From contig WNNJ02001104.1 in NCBI GenBank assembly GCA_012934845.2, positions 248,001-312,000 on the forward strand: a stretch of 64,000 bases of DNA. The letters run 5' to 3'. Of the stretch, positions 45,020 to 55,764 are shown one piece after another; position 1 is the first letter of the stretch, and each line of letters starts with the position of its first letter. Position numbers and translations under genes: made by a program. Origin of the DNA: Pomphorhynchus laevis (Eukaryota; Acanthocephala; Palaeacanthocephala; Echinorhynchida; Pomphorhynchidae). The notes beneath the pieces were generated by a model, which searched no databases, was not told the DNA's origin, and was given only the letters and a program-made list of their open reading frames with translations.

Positions 45020-46335
45020 ACGGAAGCAAGATAAAATACGACAAAATACAACGTTGGAAAGCAGAATTGGCCAATTACGATTTTGAAATATTCTACCGCC
45101 CGGGATCTTTGAATGGACCAGCAGATACCTTATCCAGAATATGTGCTACTTCCAATTTCGATAGAGGATTACGAGAACTTCACGAATCATTATGTCACCC
45201 CGGTGTACGACGGTTAACTCATTATGTCAGATCACGGAATCTTCCATTCTCAGTAAATGATGTGAAAAATATTTGTGAACGTTGTGAAGCTTGTAAATTT
45301 TCTAAGCCTCGATTTTCAAATACCTGTACGGCTCATGTAATGAAAGCTACCTGCCCTTTTGAGCGATTATGCATAGATTTCAAAAAACCATTACCGAGTA
45401 ATTCAAGATCCCGTTTCCTCCTTGTTGCGATTGATGAGTATAGTCGGTTTCCTTTTGCCTACGCGTGCCCCGATATGTCTGCTAAAACTGTGTGTCATTG
45501 TTTGGACGAAATATTTGCTATTTTTGGTTGTCCAGAATATATTCATTCGGATAGAGGTACGTCGTTTCTGTCATCGGATGTCAGACAATTTCTCAGTGAG
45601 AGAGGAATCGCTAGCAGTTCCACAACACCGTACAACCCAAGAGGTAACGGGCAATGCGAACGATACAATTCAACAATTTGGACAGCTATAACTACCACGT
45701 TACGAAGTGAACGAATGTCTATTCATCAGTGGCAAATAATATTACCAAGAGCACTCAATAGCATAAGGAGTCTTTTATGTACTTCAACCAACTACACACC
45801 TCACGAACGGATATTTTCTTACCCCAGAAAGAGTAATGAAGGCAAAACGTTTCCAAAATGGATGACCGATGGTGCATCTGTACTTGTCCGGAATCATAGA
45901 CGTGAATCGAAATATGAACCAATAGGTTGTCCAGCTAAACTTGTGACTGCTAACAACAAATACGCTATCATCGAATATCCTAATCAACGACAAGGTGCGG
46001 TTTCTTTAAGGGACGTGGCTCCCGGTTTCGATATCGGACAACGGTTGTCAGGTGGAGATAGCTGCCAAAATCTAATGATAGAAGATCATGAATGTACGAA
46101 CGATACATCACAACTTACAACTACTACTAAAGATGATATTGAAAGCAGCTATAACCCTGATACCAGCTACAGCGACGATAAAACTGTGAGTACGGACGAC
46201 GATACTTTAAACGATACTTTCAAAATATCCGACGAGAAAGGAAATGAAATTCTGCAGAGCAACGAAAGACCCGTGCGAAATAAAGCTACTCCCGCGTATC
46301 TACGAGATTATGTTTGGCGGAGGAGAATGTCGTGA
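45020..46335 (+). CDS. Gypsy integrase and C-terminal tail
   Basis: Open from about 45010. ANYDFEIFYRPGSLNGPADT closes RNase H. The integrase zinc-binding region (HESLCHPGVRRLTHYVR ... CERCEACKF) is followed by the DDE core: CIDFKK, HSDRGTSF and NGQCERYN supply Asp, Asp and Glu. A TNYTPHERIF block and a basic, Ser/Thr/Asp-rich tail end the protein. The stop codon TGA (46333-46335) lies within the first bases of the 3' LTR, and the last codons are also the polypurine tract. Confidence 0.9.
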
Positions 46336-46417
46336 ATTAACTAACTTGTGTTTTAATGTTATTTGTTTTGTAGATGTTTTCAATAAAGCTACTTTAGCCT
46401 CACTTTGGATCTTAACA
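46328..46417 (+). repeat. Gypsy 3' LTR, 90 bases
   Basis: Same as 42535-42624. Its first eight bases complete the pol reading frame and supply its stop. The right target duplication ATAGT follows at 46418-46422. Confidence 0.9.
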
Positions 46418-46496
46418 ATAGTATATGATATTATATTATTGAGGCTAAAGTCGAACAGAAGACTTCAAGTTTTACGAAATCTAAATCAGATCGAAA

Positions 46497-46607
46497 AGTT
46501 TATTTAAAAATAGGTAAGACGGTGTCGATGAACTGGGCGATATATGGTTGCAAGTTGAATAGGAAGATGAAATGGAGATTTACAAAGGAGCAATTCAAAT
46601 GTAGTAC
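46497..46607 (-). repeat. Duplicate of the L2-like 5' region at 42220-42330
   Basis: TTTAAAAATAGGTAAGACGG, ATATATGGTTGCAAGTTGAA and TTTACAAAGGAGCAATT match 42223-42325 with few changes. The two copies are in the same orientation on either side of the Gypsy element but are not the target duplication, so a second LINE copy or a local duplication is present. Confidence 0.6.
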
Positions 46608-46800
46608 TGACTAATAATAACATACGATGTATAAGAAAAAGGATTAGACGTCATAAAGAGGAACTGTTATGTTATCAAATTTCGGCCCCTATTCCTCTAC
46701 ACAACATAGCAGCGGGTCCAAATACATTCTAATTACGTATTTTATCCGATGAAATGTGATATTCAAGTATCTTATTCTAATACAAAGTATATTATTTATT
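46608..46800 (-). mobile_element. PLE 3' end fragment
   Basis: Reverse orientation: GACTAATAATAACA, GTCATAAAGAGGAACTGTTA, TTTCGGCCCCTATTCCTCTA, ACATAGCAGCGGG and ATTCTAATACAAAGTATATT reproduce the terminal repeat start and 3' untranslated region of the PLE family, diverged. Confidence 0.65.
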
Positions 46801-46890
46801 ATCCATATATTATAATAATATTATTTATATACTAATATTAATAATATTATTGTAATATTATATTATTATATAGTATAATAATATTATTAA
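46798..46890. repeat. AT tract, copy 1
   Basis: TTATAATAATATTATTTATA-type sequence nearly the same as 48228-48360. The two tracts bracket the L2-like pieces between them. Confidence 0.6.
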
Positions 46891-46894
46891 GACG

Positions 46895-47175
46895 ACACTC
46901 GCCCCACTTCTCTATCGCAGCGTTCCCGTAATTCCCTCTTACACCACGTTTCCAATTACTCAAACAACTACGTTCTCCTATCCTTCCTCGTCGCCAGCCC
47001 CATCGCCTGGAATCAGCTCTCTCTCGACGTCCTCCACGCTCCCTACTTTATCACATTCAAATACCTCCTCCGTTCCCACCTCGACATATGGTTTAGATTT
47101 TCGCTTGTTCATTTTCTTCATGGTCTTGTAAACGCGCACCAGCATTCATTTGCCACGTAAAAATAAATCGATTTT
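46895..47175 (+). pseudogene. L2-like LINE 3' end
   Basis: A WNQLSLDVLHAPYFITFKYL tail block followed by an eroded version of the family hairpin (47119-47156, GGTCTTGTAAACGCGC ... TTTGCCACG) and AAAAATAAAT. Confidence 0.65.
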
Positions 47176-47185
47176 TTCATTCTTC

Positions 47186-47312
47186 GACCCAACATAGCAG
47201 CGGGGTCAAGCACGTGCTAATGACGTTTTTTCTTCTGATGAAATTTGATTATCTAGTATCTTATTCTAATACAAAGTATATTATTTATTATACATATATT
47301 ATATTCCCACCT
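47186..47312 (-). mobile_element. PLE 3' end fragment
   Basis: CCAACATAGCAGCGGGGTCA, CTTCTGATGAAATTTGATTA and TCTAATACAAAGTATATTAT match, in reverse, the region between the PLE stop codon and its pLTR. Confidence 0.65.
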
Positions 47313-48225
47313 CGACATAACGACTTCGACATAACGACCTCGACATATTCCCGCTTCGACAAACAACGAGAAATCTAACATGATGTGGATAACACCGCGC
47401 CTACTCTTACACCCTCGATTTTCCAGTATACATACACAATTTCCGTCTACCAGTAGTGACTATCATGACAATCCTCGATGTCTCTTTTGACAATAATCTC
47501 TCGTTTCTGCCTTTTATTCGTAGCAAGATCAGTTCATGCTCCCTCATCCTCCGTGACATTCGAAGTGTCCGTAGAAACCTCGACGTCAAATCGACAGCTA
47601 TTTTAATCTCCAGCTTTTTCATGCCTCGTCTAGAATATTACTTAAGTCTTCTCGTAAACTGTCCAGCATATCAATTTCACTATTCACAAAGGATTCTGCA
47701 CACGGCTGCTAGAGTCATCTTCCGCCTTCGCAAATACGACCATATCTCCAACACCCTCCGCATTCTTAACTGGCTCGACATTCCGAGCCGCATAACCTCT
47801 CAAATTATCACACTTGCATGGCAAATCAAATTCCGGCACAACCCTCCTTATCTATATCTTCCTGATAGCGCATCCTATATGACGACTGGTCTCTCCCTAA
47901 GAAGTCATCGCTCCTACTCGCTTTTCGTCCCCCGTCACAACGGTAATCACGGATATCGTGCGTTCACCATCGCTGCACCACGCCTTTGGAACAAACTTCC
48001 TCGAGACACAAAATCATTGACGTCGCTTAAACACTTTAAAACTTCCTTGATCGCCATACTTCTTGCAAACGAACTAAAATAACACTTTCAGCCGCAATCA
48101 ATTCAATAACTCTACATACAAGTTCAAACATTCATCGGACGTAAACTTGTCTTTTAATTTTTATAGTGGGCCTGTAAATGGTTCTATTTACCACAAAGGC
48201 CACTCTAAATAAATTCTATTCTATT
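47313..48225 (+). mobile_element. L2-like LINE 3' portion
   Basis: From RT thumb remnants (NMMWITPRL near 47380) through the 208-codon open segment (listed next) to a 3' hairpin at 48166-48203 (GTGGGCCT.../...AGGCCAC with inner GTAAAT/ATTTAC) and TAAATAAATTCTATTCTATT. Near its left edge a CGACATAACGAC unit is repeated. Confidence 0.7.
47456..48082 (+). CDS. L2-like LINE RT C-terminal domain, open 208-codon segment
   Basis: ILDVSFDNNLSFLPFIRSKI (thumb), SCSLILRDIRSVRRNL, SSFFMPRLEYY, then a QRILHTAARVIFRLRKYDHI block and the tail GYRAFTIAAPRLWNKLPRDT ... LKHFKTSLIAIL. Complete for its region with no stop, the best-kept L2-like piece in the window. The real protein starts far upstream, so the ATG is not a true start. 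Confidence 0.8.
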   Translation: MTIMTILDVSFDNNLSFLPFIRSKISSCSLILRDIRSVRRNLDVKSTAILISSFFMPRLEYYLSLLVNCPAYQFHYSQRILHTAARVIFRLRKYDHISNTLRILNWLDIPSRITSQIITLAWQIKFRHNPPYLYLPDSASYMTTGLSLRSHRSYSLFVPRHNGNHGYRAFTIAAPRLWNKLPRDTKSLTSLKHFKTSLIAILLANELK

Positions 48226-48227
48226 CT

Positions 48228-48360
48228 ATATTATAATAATATTATTTATATACTAATATTAATAATATTATTGTAATATTATATTATTATATATTATAAT
48301 AATATTATTAATATACTAATATTAATAATATACTAATATTAATAATATTAATCTTCTTCA
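48228..48360. repeat. AT tract, copy 2
   Basis: See 46798-46890. TACTAATATTAATAATAT units repeat at its end. Confidence 0.6.
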
Positions 48361-49339
48361 AATTAAGATCTCCTTTTTTTATTTTTTCTTCGTCCCTGTA
48401 AACAATTTTGCCCGGCCGAAAGGCGGAAAGGGAAAATAATACTCTTCAAAATAATATTATTGATGAATGAATAAAATAATAATATTATTAATTAACTATA
48501 TTAATAATAGAGCTATACTATATTAATAGATCCACCATGACAGTAATATTTACAAAAATAATCAATGAGTATATAGATGGTAAAAAACACACACTTCGTA
48601 GTACTTATTTATTTAAGTTTTCGTGAGATAAACTTCAAACAGGCTTTAATAAAGAAAACTGTTTCTGACTTTGTTAGTATAAACTTTGTATTTGAAAAAT
48701 TTATTATGACGTCTGCTGCGTCGTATGATTGGAATCTTGACAAATCTGATGTTACAGAAATCGGCCATATTGAAGATTATTAATCGAATAAATTGAAGAT
48801 AGTAGTCATTCTGATTTAACCGATGCCAAGGTTGATCTACATATGTGACAAGCCATGTTGTTCATACGTTTGATTTTATTCATTTCACGGTGAGACAAAT
48901 TGGCAAAATACTGAATATTTATATGTTAGTAGTGGCATAATGGATGCATGATAGTAGCGAATTAATTGTTGACTAGTCAATACAATTTTTGACAAGTGTT
49001 AAAGAAAGAAGATACGTCGGTAGCATTTGATCAGTTGATTTTTAATGTAGATACCCGGCATAGGTTACTTGTGAAAGTAATTCCTAAAATCCGAAGTAAT
49101 TATATTCGAATTAGGCCAAACTTTTCAAGATATTCGTAAGCGTCTATTGTTTTTAAAGAGAACCTGATTGTTTTCTATTTGTGTAGATTAAGTATCAAGT
49201 GGTTCGTTGAACACCAATCTAGAAGATTGTTTACTTCAGATTCCGTATAATCATTCGAGTGTATAATGTTGTTTGCTACATTCAAGATGGAAATGCCATT
49301 TGAGTATTTGCAGAATTTGGAGTTAACCTTGGTGACTGC
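48361..49339. other. Spacer without recognised gene
   Basis: A 68-codon frame (48577-48783) has no features I can name. Nothing else seen. Confidence 0.4.
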
Positions 49340-51545
49340 AAAGTCATTTACAAAAGTGGCAATAATGGCGAGATGATACTTCCTTGAGGAACGCCGGGTT
49401 TTAAATCTGAGGATGATTTAGAATGTTTTATGCGTTGAAACAGATTTCTAAAGTACTCGTAGACAAAGCACAATTGGCATTTTGCGATATTAATGAGTTC
49501 AAGCTTACTTAATAATATGGAATGATTGACATAATCGAAAGCTTTAGATAGATCTGCCTGTGTGCATTGCACAATCGGAAAATGTCTAGAGTTTAATCCG
49601 TTTAATGCATATCCATAAATTGTCACAAGGGCATCAGTCCAGCAAGTAATAGCTCTGTAAGTAAATTGATAATCACTTATACAACTAGACAGAGTAGTTC
49701 TAACACGACGTAAAAATGATTGCTCAAGCAGCTTAGCAAAAGCAAAAATTAGGGAGGTGAATCTAAAGCTAGAGCTAGATATTGCTTTATTATCTTTGGG
49801 TACTAAAATAACATCTGAATATTTTAAGAGACTTGATAAATGTCCATGATAGAATATTCGAAAGAATTCAGCAGCTAATGGTGCGGCAATAATATCGGCT
49901 ATTTCAATTAGAATCGAGTTTGGAGGATCAGGCCCTGCAGCTTTTGCCTATGATAAATTAGTAAGATCCTTCAGAACTTCCAATTCACTAACCTACAATC
50001 GTCTAAACAAAGTGAACCCTTATAAATTATATCTGTTGTCATTAATGATCATATAAGTTTGTCCGATAGAACATATAGATTGGTTAATACTATTCAATTC
50101 GTGAACCAGAGAGGTTTTATATATTGATGCGAGTTGAGAACCTTCAGTTTTGGTAGCATGGTGGCAATACCTTTCCAAATTTATTTGACATCCCTGTACC
50201 CATCTTTCGTTGAAGGAATTCTTCCTTAACAGTTATGATTTTTGCATATAACTTACTTACAAAAACTTATATTTTGATAAATCCTATTTTCAAAAGGCCT
50301 TATATTTATCTACTTGAATTAATCTTATTAGATGATATATCCAGACAGGATCTCTTGAAGTTATTTTAACAGTTTTTCTAGACATTCTTTGCAAGACGGA
50401 TACAATGGTTTGAGTCATTACATTAACACTAGGGTTAAGTGAGGTAAACGACAATGATTTTTGTATATCTCTTTTCATTGTTATCATTGTGTGGGCTCTT
50501 TTATCATAAACAATATGTTTTGATAAAGTCTGTCTCTTTAATGTATTCGATGATTTCATTAGAATGCCACAATGATCAGAATTTGCTAGAGGTCCACACC
50601 ATATAACGGACTCCTAAATTATCATTGAATTAGTAAAAACCTTTTCAAGAAAAGCTTTATCTCGTGTTGGGAAAATTAACGATTTGTACTAATCTTAATT
50701 CGCTGGCCCTCTCTTCGAAAGGAACATTAATTAAATTATAACTTATAAATAAATATTCGAGTGTGAGAGAAGATACACTATGTTCGATTGACGATGAACT
50801 TTCGAATCTGTGCTTGCTTACTGAAGCTTGGCAGTAAATACTTATAATAGAAAGAGCGAAATGTCTATTGCTTATTGACTTATAAACTTTGAAAGCTAAA
50901 TATTCAAATCCCTCTACAGAACCGTATGATATTTTAGACCATATTAGATCGCTATTATTACGAATAAGTGCGCATACACAACCTTCTACTCGATTCATTC
51001 GATTGAAAAGTATACTAGAGAATTCAGAATTTGTAATCAAAATAGAAGATTCGTTAGACAACCAGCTTTCAATGAACAGCGCAATGTCAATTTGATTGGT
51101 ATAAAGTAAACTTTCGACATTACCTAATTTGTTTATTAATGATCTAGCGTTAGATTAATAAATCACAATATATGAAAATAAGGGCCTAAATGAATGACTC
51201 ACTTTGTTAAAAGCAGCGTTTAAGTCTGTGCAACTTTCTAATTGTTTTATCGAATCGAGTATTTTAATTTCGGAAGATTTGAATGAACTTATCATAAGCT
51301 CACTAACTTCCATCGGACGTGGTGTTCTGCATCTGGAAATGTTTACAAGAATTACGGTCTTTATGAATGGCTACTTTAATTCTGTCGGATTTGATAGTTT
51401 CTGCTGATTTATCTGGTGATATATATACGTTGTTATTACTATAAGTTAAAAGCATGTGTCGACGTTTTAGTACTTCGGCTGCCGCTGGATAATGAGCAAA
51501 TATTACCTTAATATGACGAGGAGTGGGCCTACTCCCATGTTTACC
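49340..51545 (-). pseudogene. CR1-like LINE: ORF1 end, endonuclease and RT to motif B
   Basis: Minus strand. ORF1 end near 51400-51530 (PRHIKVIFAHYPAAAEVLK, RRHMLLTYSNNN, YISPDKS). Endonuclease at 50657-51061 (GCVCALIRNNSDLIWSKI, EYLAFKVY, IISIYC). Linker at 50290-50559. RT at 49340-49960: AAGPDPPNSILIEIA, LKYSDVILVPKDN, FRFTSLIFAFAKLLE, motif A QADLSKAFDYVNHSILL, motif B GVPQGSIISPLL, where it is cut. The tail with motif C is missing, so the 3' half was lost by deletion or truncation. A 26-base palindrome (51566-51591) lies next to its 5' edge. Confidence 0.8.
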
Positions 51546-51565
51546 TAATCGAATGACTGCTGAAA

Positions 51566-51591
51566 TTGATCTCTCTTTATAGAGAGATCAA
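51566..51591. repeat. Perfect hairpin TTGATCTCTCT/AGAGAGATCAA
   Basis: Eleven base pairs with a TTAT loop at the boundary between the CR1-like element and an AT tract. Confidence 0.6.
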
Positions 51592-51944
51592 TTGTATTAT
51601 TAATAATACATTAATACATTAATTTAGTTATATTATATATTAATTTCATTATATTATTGTATCAATAAATTATTATATTAATACAATAATTATTTCCATT
51701 ATTTCCCTGGCATGTAAAAAAGTTTGAAACAGCAGAAAACTGTGTTCAAGTAAATTTTATCTTTCCATAGAACGATACAAAGACAAGTTTAGTATTTACA
51801 AATAACATTGAAAACCAAAACCAAGTCATTAGAATTAGCTAATTCATTAAAGATTTTATGGGTTATGCTGCCGGTTTGTTTCATCCAACTACAAGTCGAA
51901 TATGCATTTGTTAATGGATTGCACTTGGAAATGAAAGGTTTTTA

Positions 51945-52035
51945 TGAAGATGATATCAGAAATAAGATTAGAGGTCATAAAGATTAAATGCTACGTTATA
52001 AGGTATCAATCAAGCATAATAGCGGGTTCAGTGAT
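51945..52035 (-). mobile_element. Diverged PLE terminal fragment
   Basis: ATCAGAAATAAGATTAGAGG, TCATAAAGATTAAATGCTAC and CATAATAGCGGGTTCAG follow the order of the PLE terminal start region, with many changes. Confidence 0.5.
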
Positions 52036-52667
52036 CTATTTTCTCTCTATATATAAACATAAAAGCGCACCGGAAATGTCGATTTGATACTGATATACTA
52101 CAAAGTAGTAAAATAAGTAAAAATAACAATAATGATTTTCTTAACAAAAATAATAAATAGGAAAATAAAATTAAAACAAAATTAGAAAGAAAAGCCGTCA
52201 GAAATCATCGTCTACTGAAAAAACTTGTCCACTCCTTCCATCATCTTCATGGCGTAAGGTCCAGTGGGATCTAAGCCCTCCAACCAATCCAACACGCCGC
52301 CCTTCGACTGAACCACCCGGGGTATTTCACCCACCCCGAAAAGTCCAATCAAGGCGGACTATGCTGGGTAAGCGAGCGATGAAGAGCTTAAGAAACCTTA
52401 GCCTTTGCTTTGAAGGACGTCCTCTTGAGAAGAAGACTAATCATGAGATAGCCCAAGTGCCCCAGAGGCGCAACTGAGTTTTCCTTTTCAATGACAGATG
52501 CTGGACCCATTTCAGGGTCAACCCAGCTCTTTTCAGGATACGTTTAAATCTATCCAGGTCGGCTTTCACCGATCAGTATACCGTAATGGTTAACCCCAGG
52601 TATTTTACTAGACTCGTGAAGGTAGGGAGTGGTTGATTAGTCAAAATGGAGGATAGAGCAGAAAGTG

Positions 52668-53426
52668 CTAGTCTCTTAAGTTTTCGCTTTGTTGCAGGGG
52701 GCCATGAAAGACAACCACCTGCGATTTAGCGGAGTTTAAAATAAGATTGGACTTGGGTAACTGGTCTCTTAATCTTAAATAGAATCGGCTGATGTCCGAG
52801 ACTACGTATTCGCACCTGCGTCCAGAGAACAGGGATGTGGTATCATCTGCGTATACCACTAGACGTTGTTCGCATTTAGATATTTTAAAGAACTCAATGG
52901 AAGCAGCAAGATATAAGATTGGAGAAAGAGGTGATCCTTGAGGCACACACGTAATAGGGTAGAACTGACGCGAATCAGGGTCGACTTCATAATAGAATCG
53001 CTTAGTGTACAGCAGTATCTCCACCCTTTTAGCAATTCTCACAGGCAACCCAAGGGACCTGAGAGAAGAGATAACAAAGGGAATGGAGATGCGGTCAAAT
53101 GCAGCAGAAAAATCAAGGAAAACAGCCACAGCAAGTTGATGACTATTCACCTGACAAAACTGATGCACTTCATCTACAGCCGAATGGACAGAGCGACCTT
53201 TGACTAACCCATGGAAACCTGGTAGGATTAAGTTTTGCCTACTTAGATGATCGCGGATTTTACGCGCAAGCCCTTTTTCTGGGATCGACACGAGAAAATT
53301 CTGAATCGAAATGGGCCGCAGGTCTTTAGGACAAGAGACCGGTTTATTCTTTGGAATAAAAACACGTCTACTAATGTTGATGCCGGCCACATCGGAAGGG
53401 GTGGCTAAAAGAATTGTGACGGCCAC
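52668..53426 (-). CDS. Family J reverse transcriptase, 252 open codons
   Basis: RRVFIPKNKPVSCPKDLRPI, GFHGLVKGRSVHSAVDEVH, motif A VAVFLDFSAAFDRISI, VPQGSPLSPILYLAASI (motif B), RLVVYADDTTSLF (motif C with both Asp) and LILNSAKSQVV. All catalytic motifs are intact within this segment. Upstream fingers and downstream thumb are in other frames. Target-primed reverse transcription is the known role in this group. Confidence 0.85.
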   Translation of the reverse strand: MAVTILLATPSDVAGINISRRVFIPKNKPVSCPKDLRPISIQNFLVSIPEKGLARKIRDHLSRQNLILPGFHGLVKGRSVHSAVDEVHQFCQVNSHQLAVAVFLDFSAAFDRISIPFVISSLRSLGLPVRIAKRVEILLYTKRFYYEVDPDSRQFYPITCVPQGSPLSPILYLAASIEFFKISKCEQRLVVYADDTTSLFSGRRCEYVVSDISRFYLRLRDQLPKSNLILNSAKSQVVVFHGPLQQSENLRD

Positions 53427-53446
53427 TTATTTTCTTTGTTCAACTG

Positions 53447-54133
53447 TCAAAAACTGACAAACACGAGAAGTGAGTGGAGCGACAGATTTGGAGGTGCCCG
53501 GATGAGGCCCCTAAGAGTTAAGAATATCAGTGACAGATATATCTCTACTGCTGAAATCCCCTGAAGGCGGGATTGGTTGAGGTGATTGAGTGGCTTCATA
53601 TTAATGTAGGGATAGTGATTCCTCCGAAACCAAAAAATCAAGATCTATTTTTCAGATCCAGCCCAATGCTCTATTCTTCCAACAGACAAACTTCTCTTTC
53701 TTGAATATCTTTCAGAAGAAAGACTGGGCTGGATTAAGGGAAGCAATGCTTACCCTATCCTTACCCAGTTAGAACCAATATTGCTCCAATATTATTTCGA
53801 GAGAATTTGCCTAGCAGAAACAGAGAGATTGGTAAGACGGATCATATACGCTAAGGTCTTAAGTTTTGTCGGAGTGGGACTGTAAACACAACCTTTGTAG
53901 GTAGTCGAAAGCATCGCAGTAGCTTGCGAAGAGAGGTAGGAATTAAATTCGGTTAGACTTTGATTACCAATTAGGTGGAAGCGCTGGATAGCTGCCTGAA
54001 AGAAAGCCACTTTGATAGGATTAAAGTGAAATCTCCTTCGAAGCAGCGTATACTCTTCTATCAGCCAACGAATCAAGTCATGAGATGTGAACAGATGTTG
54101 TCGCGACTGCTCCGTACGTTGAAGTTTTAACAA
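53447..54133 (-). pseudogene. Family J endonuclease-RT linker, broken
   Basis: Two open pieces. 53792-54133 contains RRRFHFNPIKVAFFQAAIQR and YKGCVYSPTPTKLKTLAYMI. 53447-53641 overlaps the start of the fingers in the wrong frame. At least one frameshift separates each from its neighbours. Confidence 0.6.
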
Positions 54134-54139
54134 TTACCT

Positions 54140-54703
54140 CTAATGGAGCAGTAATAAGTCAAGGAGTGAATTTGTTGATGTGCAATGAAAGGTGGGTGAC
54201 GGTAGTTTGTGAATAAGGTAATCGTTCCTGGCTCCGCGGAGTGCTGCATTAATCCAACGACCAGTTTTGTCGTTGAAGTCACCAAGTACCATGTCATAGC
54301 CGCTATCAATAATCCTATCCAGGAGGTCACAGTTCGTGTGAATCTCATCTGGACGGATGTAGACATTGGCTAGACTGAGGTGTTTACCGTTCTTACAGAG
54401 TAAAATTACCAAACAAGATAGGGCTGGACAAGAATGGTTGAGTAGAAGGGATGAACTTAAGGTGCATTTAACTAGGGTTAAAAGACCTTGTGATGAAGAT
54501 GAGTGAGGGGTTAAGTACGGAGTATAGTGGGAACAAATGTGCTTAGAGATGTATCGAGTAATGTTCTGGGGGAGGCGGATAGACTGCGTCTCCTGAAGGA
54601 CTATAACATCTGCATCTCTACCAGATAGAAGTCTATGCGCAGAAGCTCCTCCCGAATTCCACTGAAGGATATTCAGTGAAAAAGGCTTACGATTATTCTG
54701 CAT
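54140..54703 (-). CDS. Family J endonuclease domain, 187 open codons
   Basis: LNILQWNSGG, VIVLQETQSIRLP, SLANVYIRP, MVLGDFNDKTGRW and a final TSTNSLLDLLLL correspond in order to the N, E, Y, D-N and S-x-D positions of AP-type LINE endonucleases. The ATG at 54703 (MQNNRKPFSLNI) is a plausible ORF2 start because the same start is found at 27032. Confidence 0.8.
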   Translation of the reverse strand: MQNNRKPFSLNILQWNSGGASAHRLLSGRDADVIVLQETQSIRLPQNITRYISKHICSHYTPYLTPHSSSSQGLLTLVKCTLSSSLLLNHSCPALSCLVILLCKNGKHLSLANVYIRPDEIHTNCDLLDRIIDSGYDMVLGDFNDKTGRWINAALRGARNDYLIHKLPSPTFHCTSTNSLLDLLLLH

Positions 54704-54719
54704 TGTGTTAGGTTAGCTG

Positions 54720-55600
54720 GGCGGGATTGCCTCATCTCTAGACAGAGCTAGGGGCAGAAAGGTTGCCCTTCCCGCCACCATCTCCGTCCTGGGCGAGCAC
54801 AGCACTTGCCCACAAGCAGTGTCTTCATTTCCCTGGGTGGCCTAAACGTCTTTTTCCTGAGGAGTTTGCCAATTTTGAGGGGGGGGGTATGGCGTGAGCC
54901 GAGGTTCCCTCTTTTTAGTTTCAGCCAGGACTCGCTGTCTAGGAATCTTAGGAGCGGAATACATTACCGTAAGTATATAGGCGACCAAACTCTCCATCTC
55001 TTAAGAGTGGATTGTTTGTTAACATCGATATTTCTGAGAGGATCTTTGTCCGACATCCTGGAGGCGACTGCAGAAAAACTCGAGTCGTTTCTTTTTACTT
55101 AAAGCGGAGAGGAAAATTTGTTACGATATTGTTTAAAGAAGGAACATTTACGGGACCATGCAGGATGGTCCTCGCCACATTTGGAACACAAGGGGATGCA
55201 ACGCACTTATCCCCGCTGACTAAGCTTTGACATGTTTGAAGGCTGCACACTCCACACGACTTGGTACTGGAGCAGCTTGATCCCGAATGCCCCCATTTAT
55301 GGCATTTATTGCAATGGGGGAAAGTAAGATCCTTGGCGTTTAACAGATAATCTTAAATTATACCCTAGGAACGGGTTAAACGATGCTTTTGCTAGTCTTC
55401 GCAATCTCTAAAGAAGCTGAAAAAAAAACGCCACAGGCAGGGGAACTCCATTTTTCCTTTTTACCGATCTGAAATTAGTTACTTTAAAAAGTACAGTGAG
55501 TGCATCGATATCATTATTTTCCAGGTGTGGAGGTAAATTGTTTATCTTAACAGACGCTAATATAGGTTTTCGTTGTTATGAACCTAGATGGTTCAAATTT
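54720..55600 (-). pseudogene. Family J ORF1 (Gag-like, CCHC knuckles), decayed
   Basis: Near 55250-55330 the minus strand reads FPHCNKCHKWGHSGSSCSST, a CCHC knuckle. Further pieces follow in different frames. A run of nine G at 54882-54890 and others suggest frameshifts or sequencing slips. It parallels 27284-28100. Confidence 0.6.
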
Positions 55601-55764
55601 GAATTAAAGAAGATTTCGTATTACTTCGCCAAATCATTGGTCGCGAAGGATACCTTGATTTCAGCTTCATGAAATTTGACTGTATTAAAAAGAATACGAT
55701 TATTATAGTTGTTAACAAAAAGTCTTCAAAACACGTTAATCAATTGTAGCCGACGTATATTTTT

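Larger units (their letters stand above)
42535..46417 (+). mobile_element. Compact Ty3/Gypsy LTR retrotransposon
   Basis: Two identical 90-base LTRs (TG...CA) enclose gag and pol in Ty3/Gypsy order: protease, RT, RNase H, integrase. The 5-base target duplication ATAGT is exact at 42530-42534 and 46418-46422. A purine tract (46316-46327) abuts the 3' LTR. No tRNA-type TGG primer site follows the 5' LTR, so priming is unclear. No envelope gene. Gag-pol has one in-frame TGA and two frame breaks, so the copy as given is not intact. It lies inside the TMED intron on the opposite strand. Confidence 0.9.
52200..55620 (-). mobile_element. Family J LINE (Jockey/R1 group), nearly full length
   Basis: The most complete copy of the family: ORF1 zinc-knuckle protein (about 54720-55600), endonuclease (54140-54703), linker (53447-54133), RT (52668-53426) and 3' tail to about 52200. 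Frames are broken between the parts. Fragments of the same family lie at 26771-28200 (minus), 33335-34345 (plus) and 55765-56835 (plus). Confidence 0.8.
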
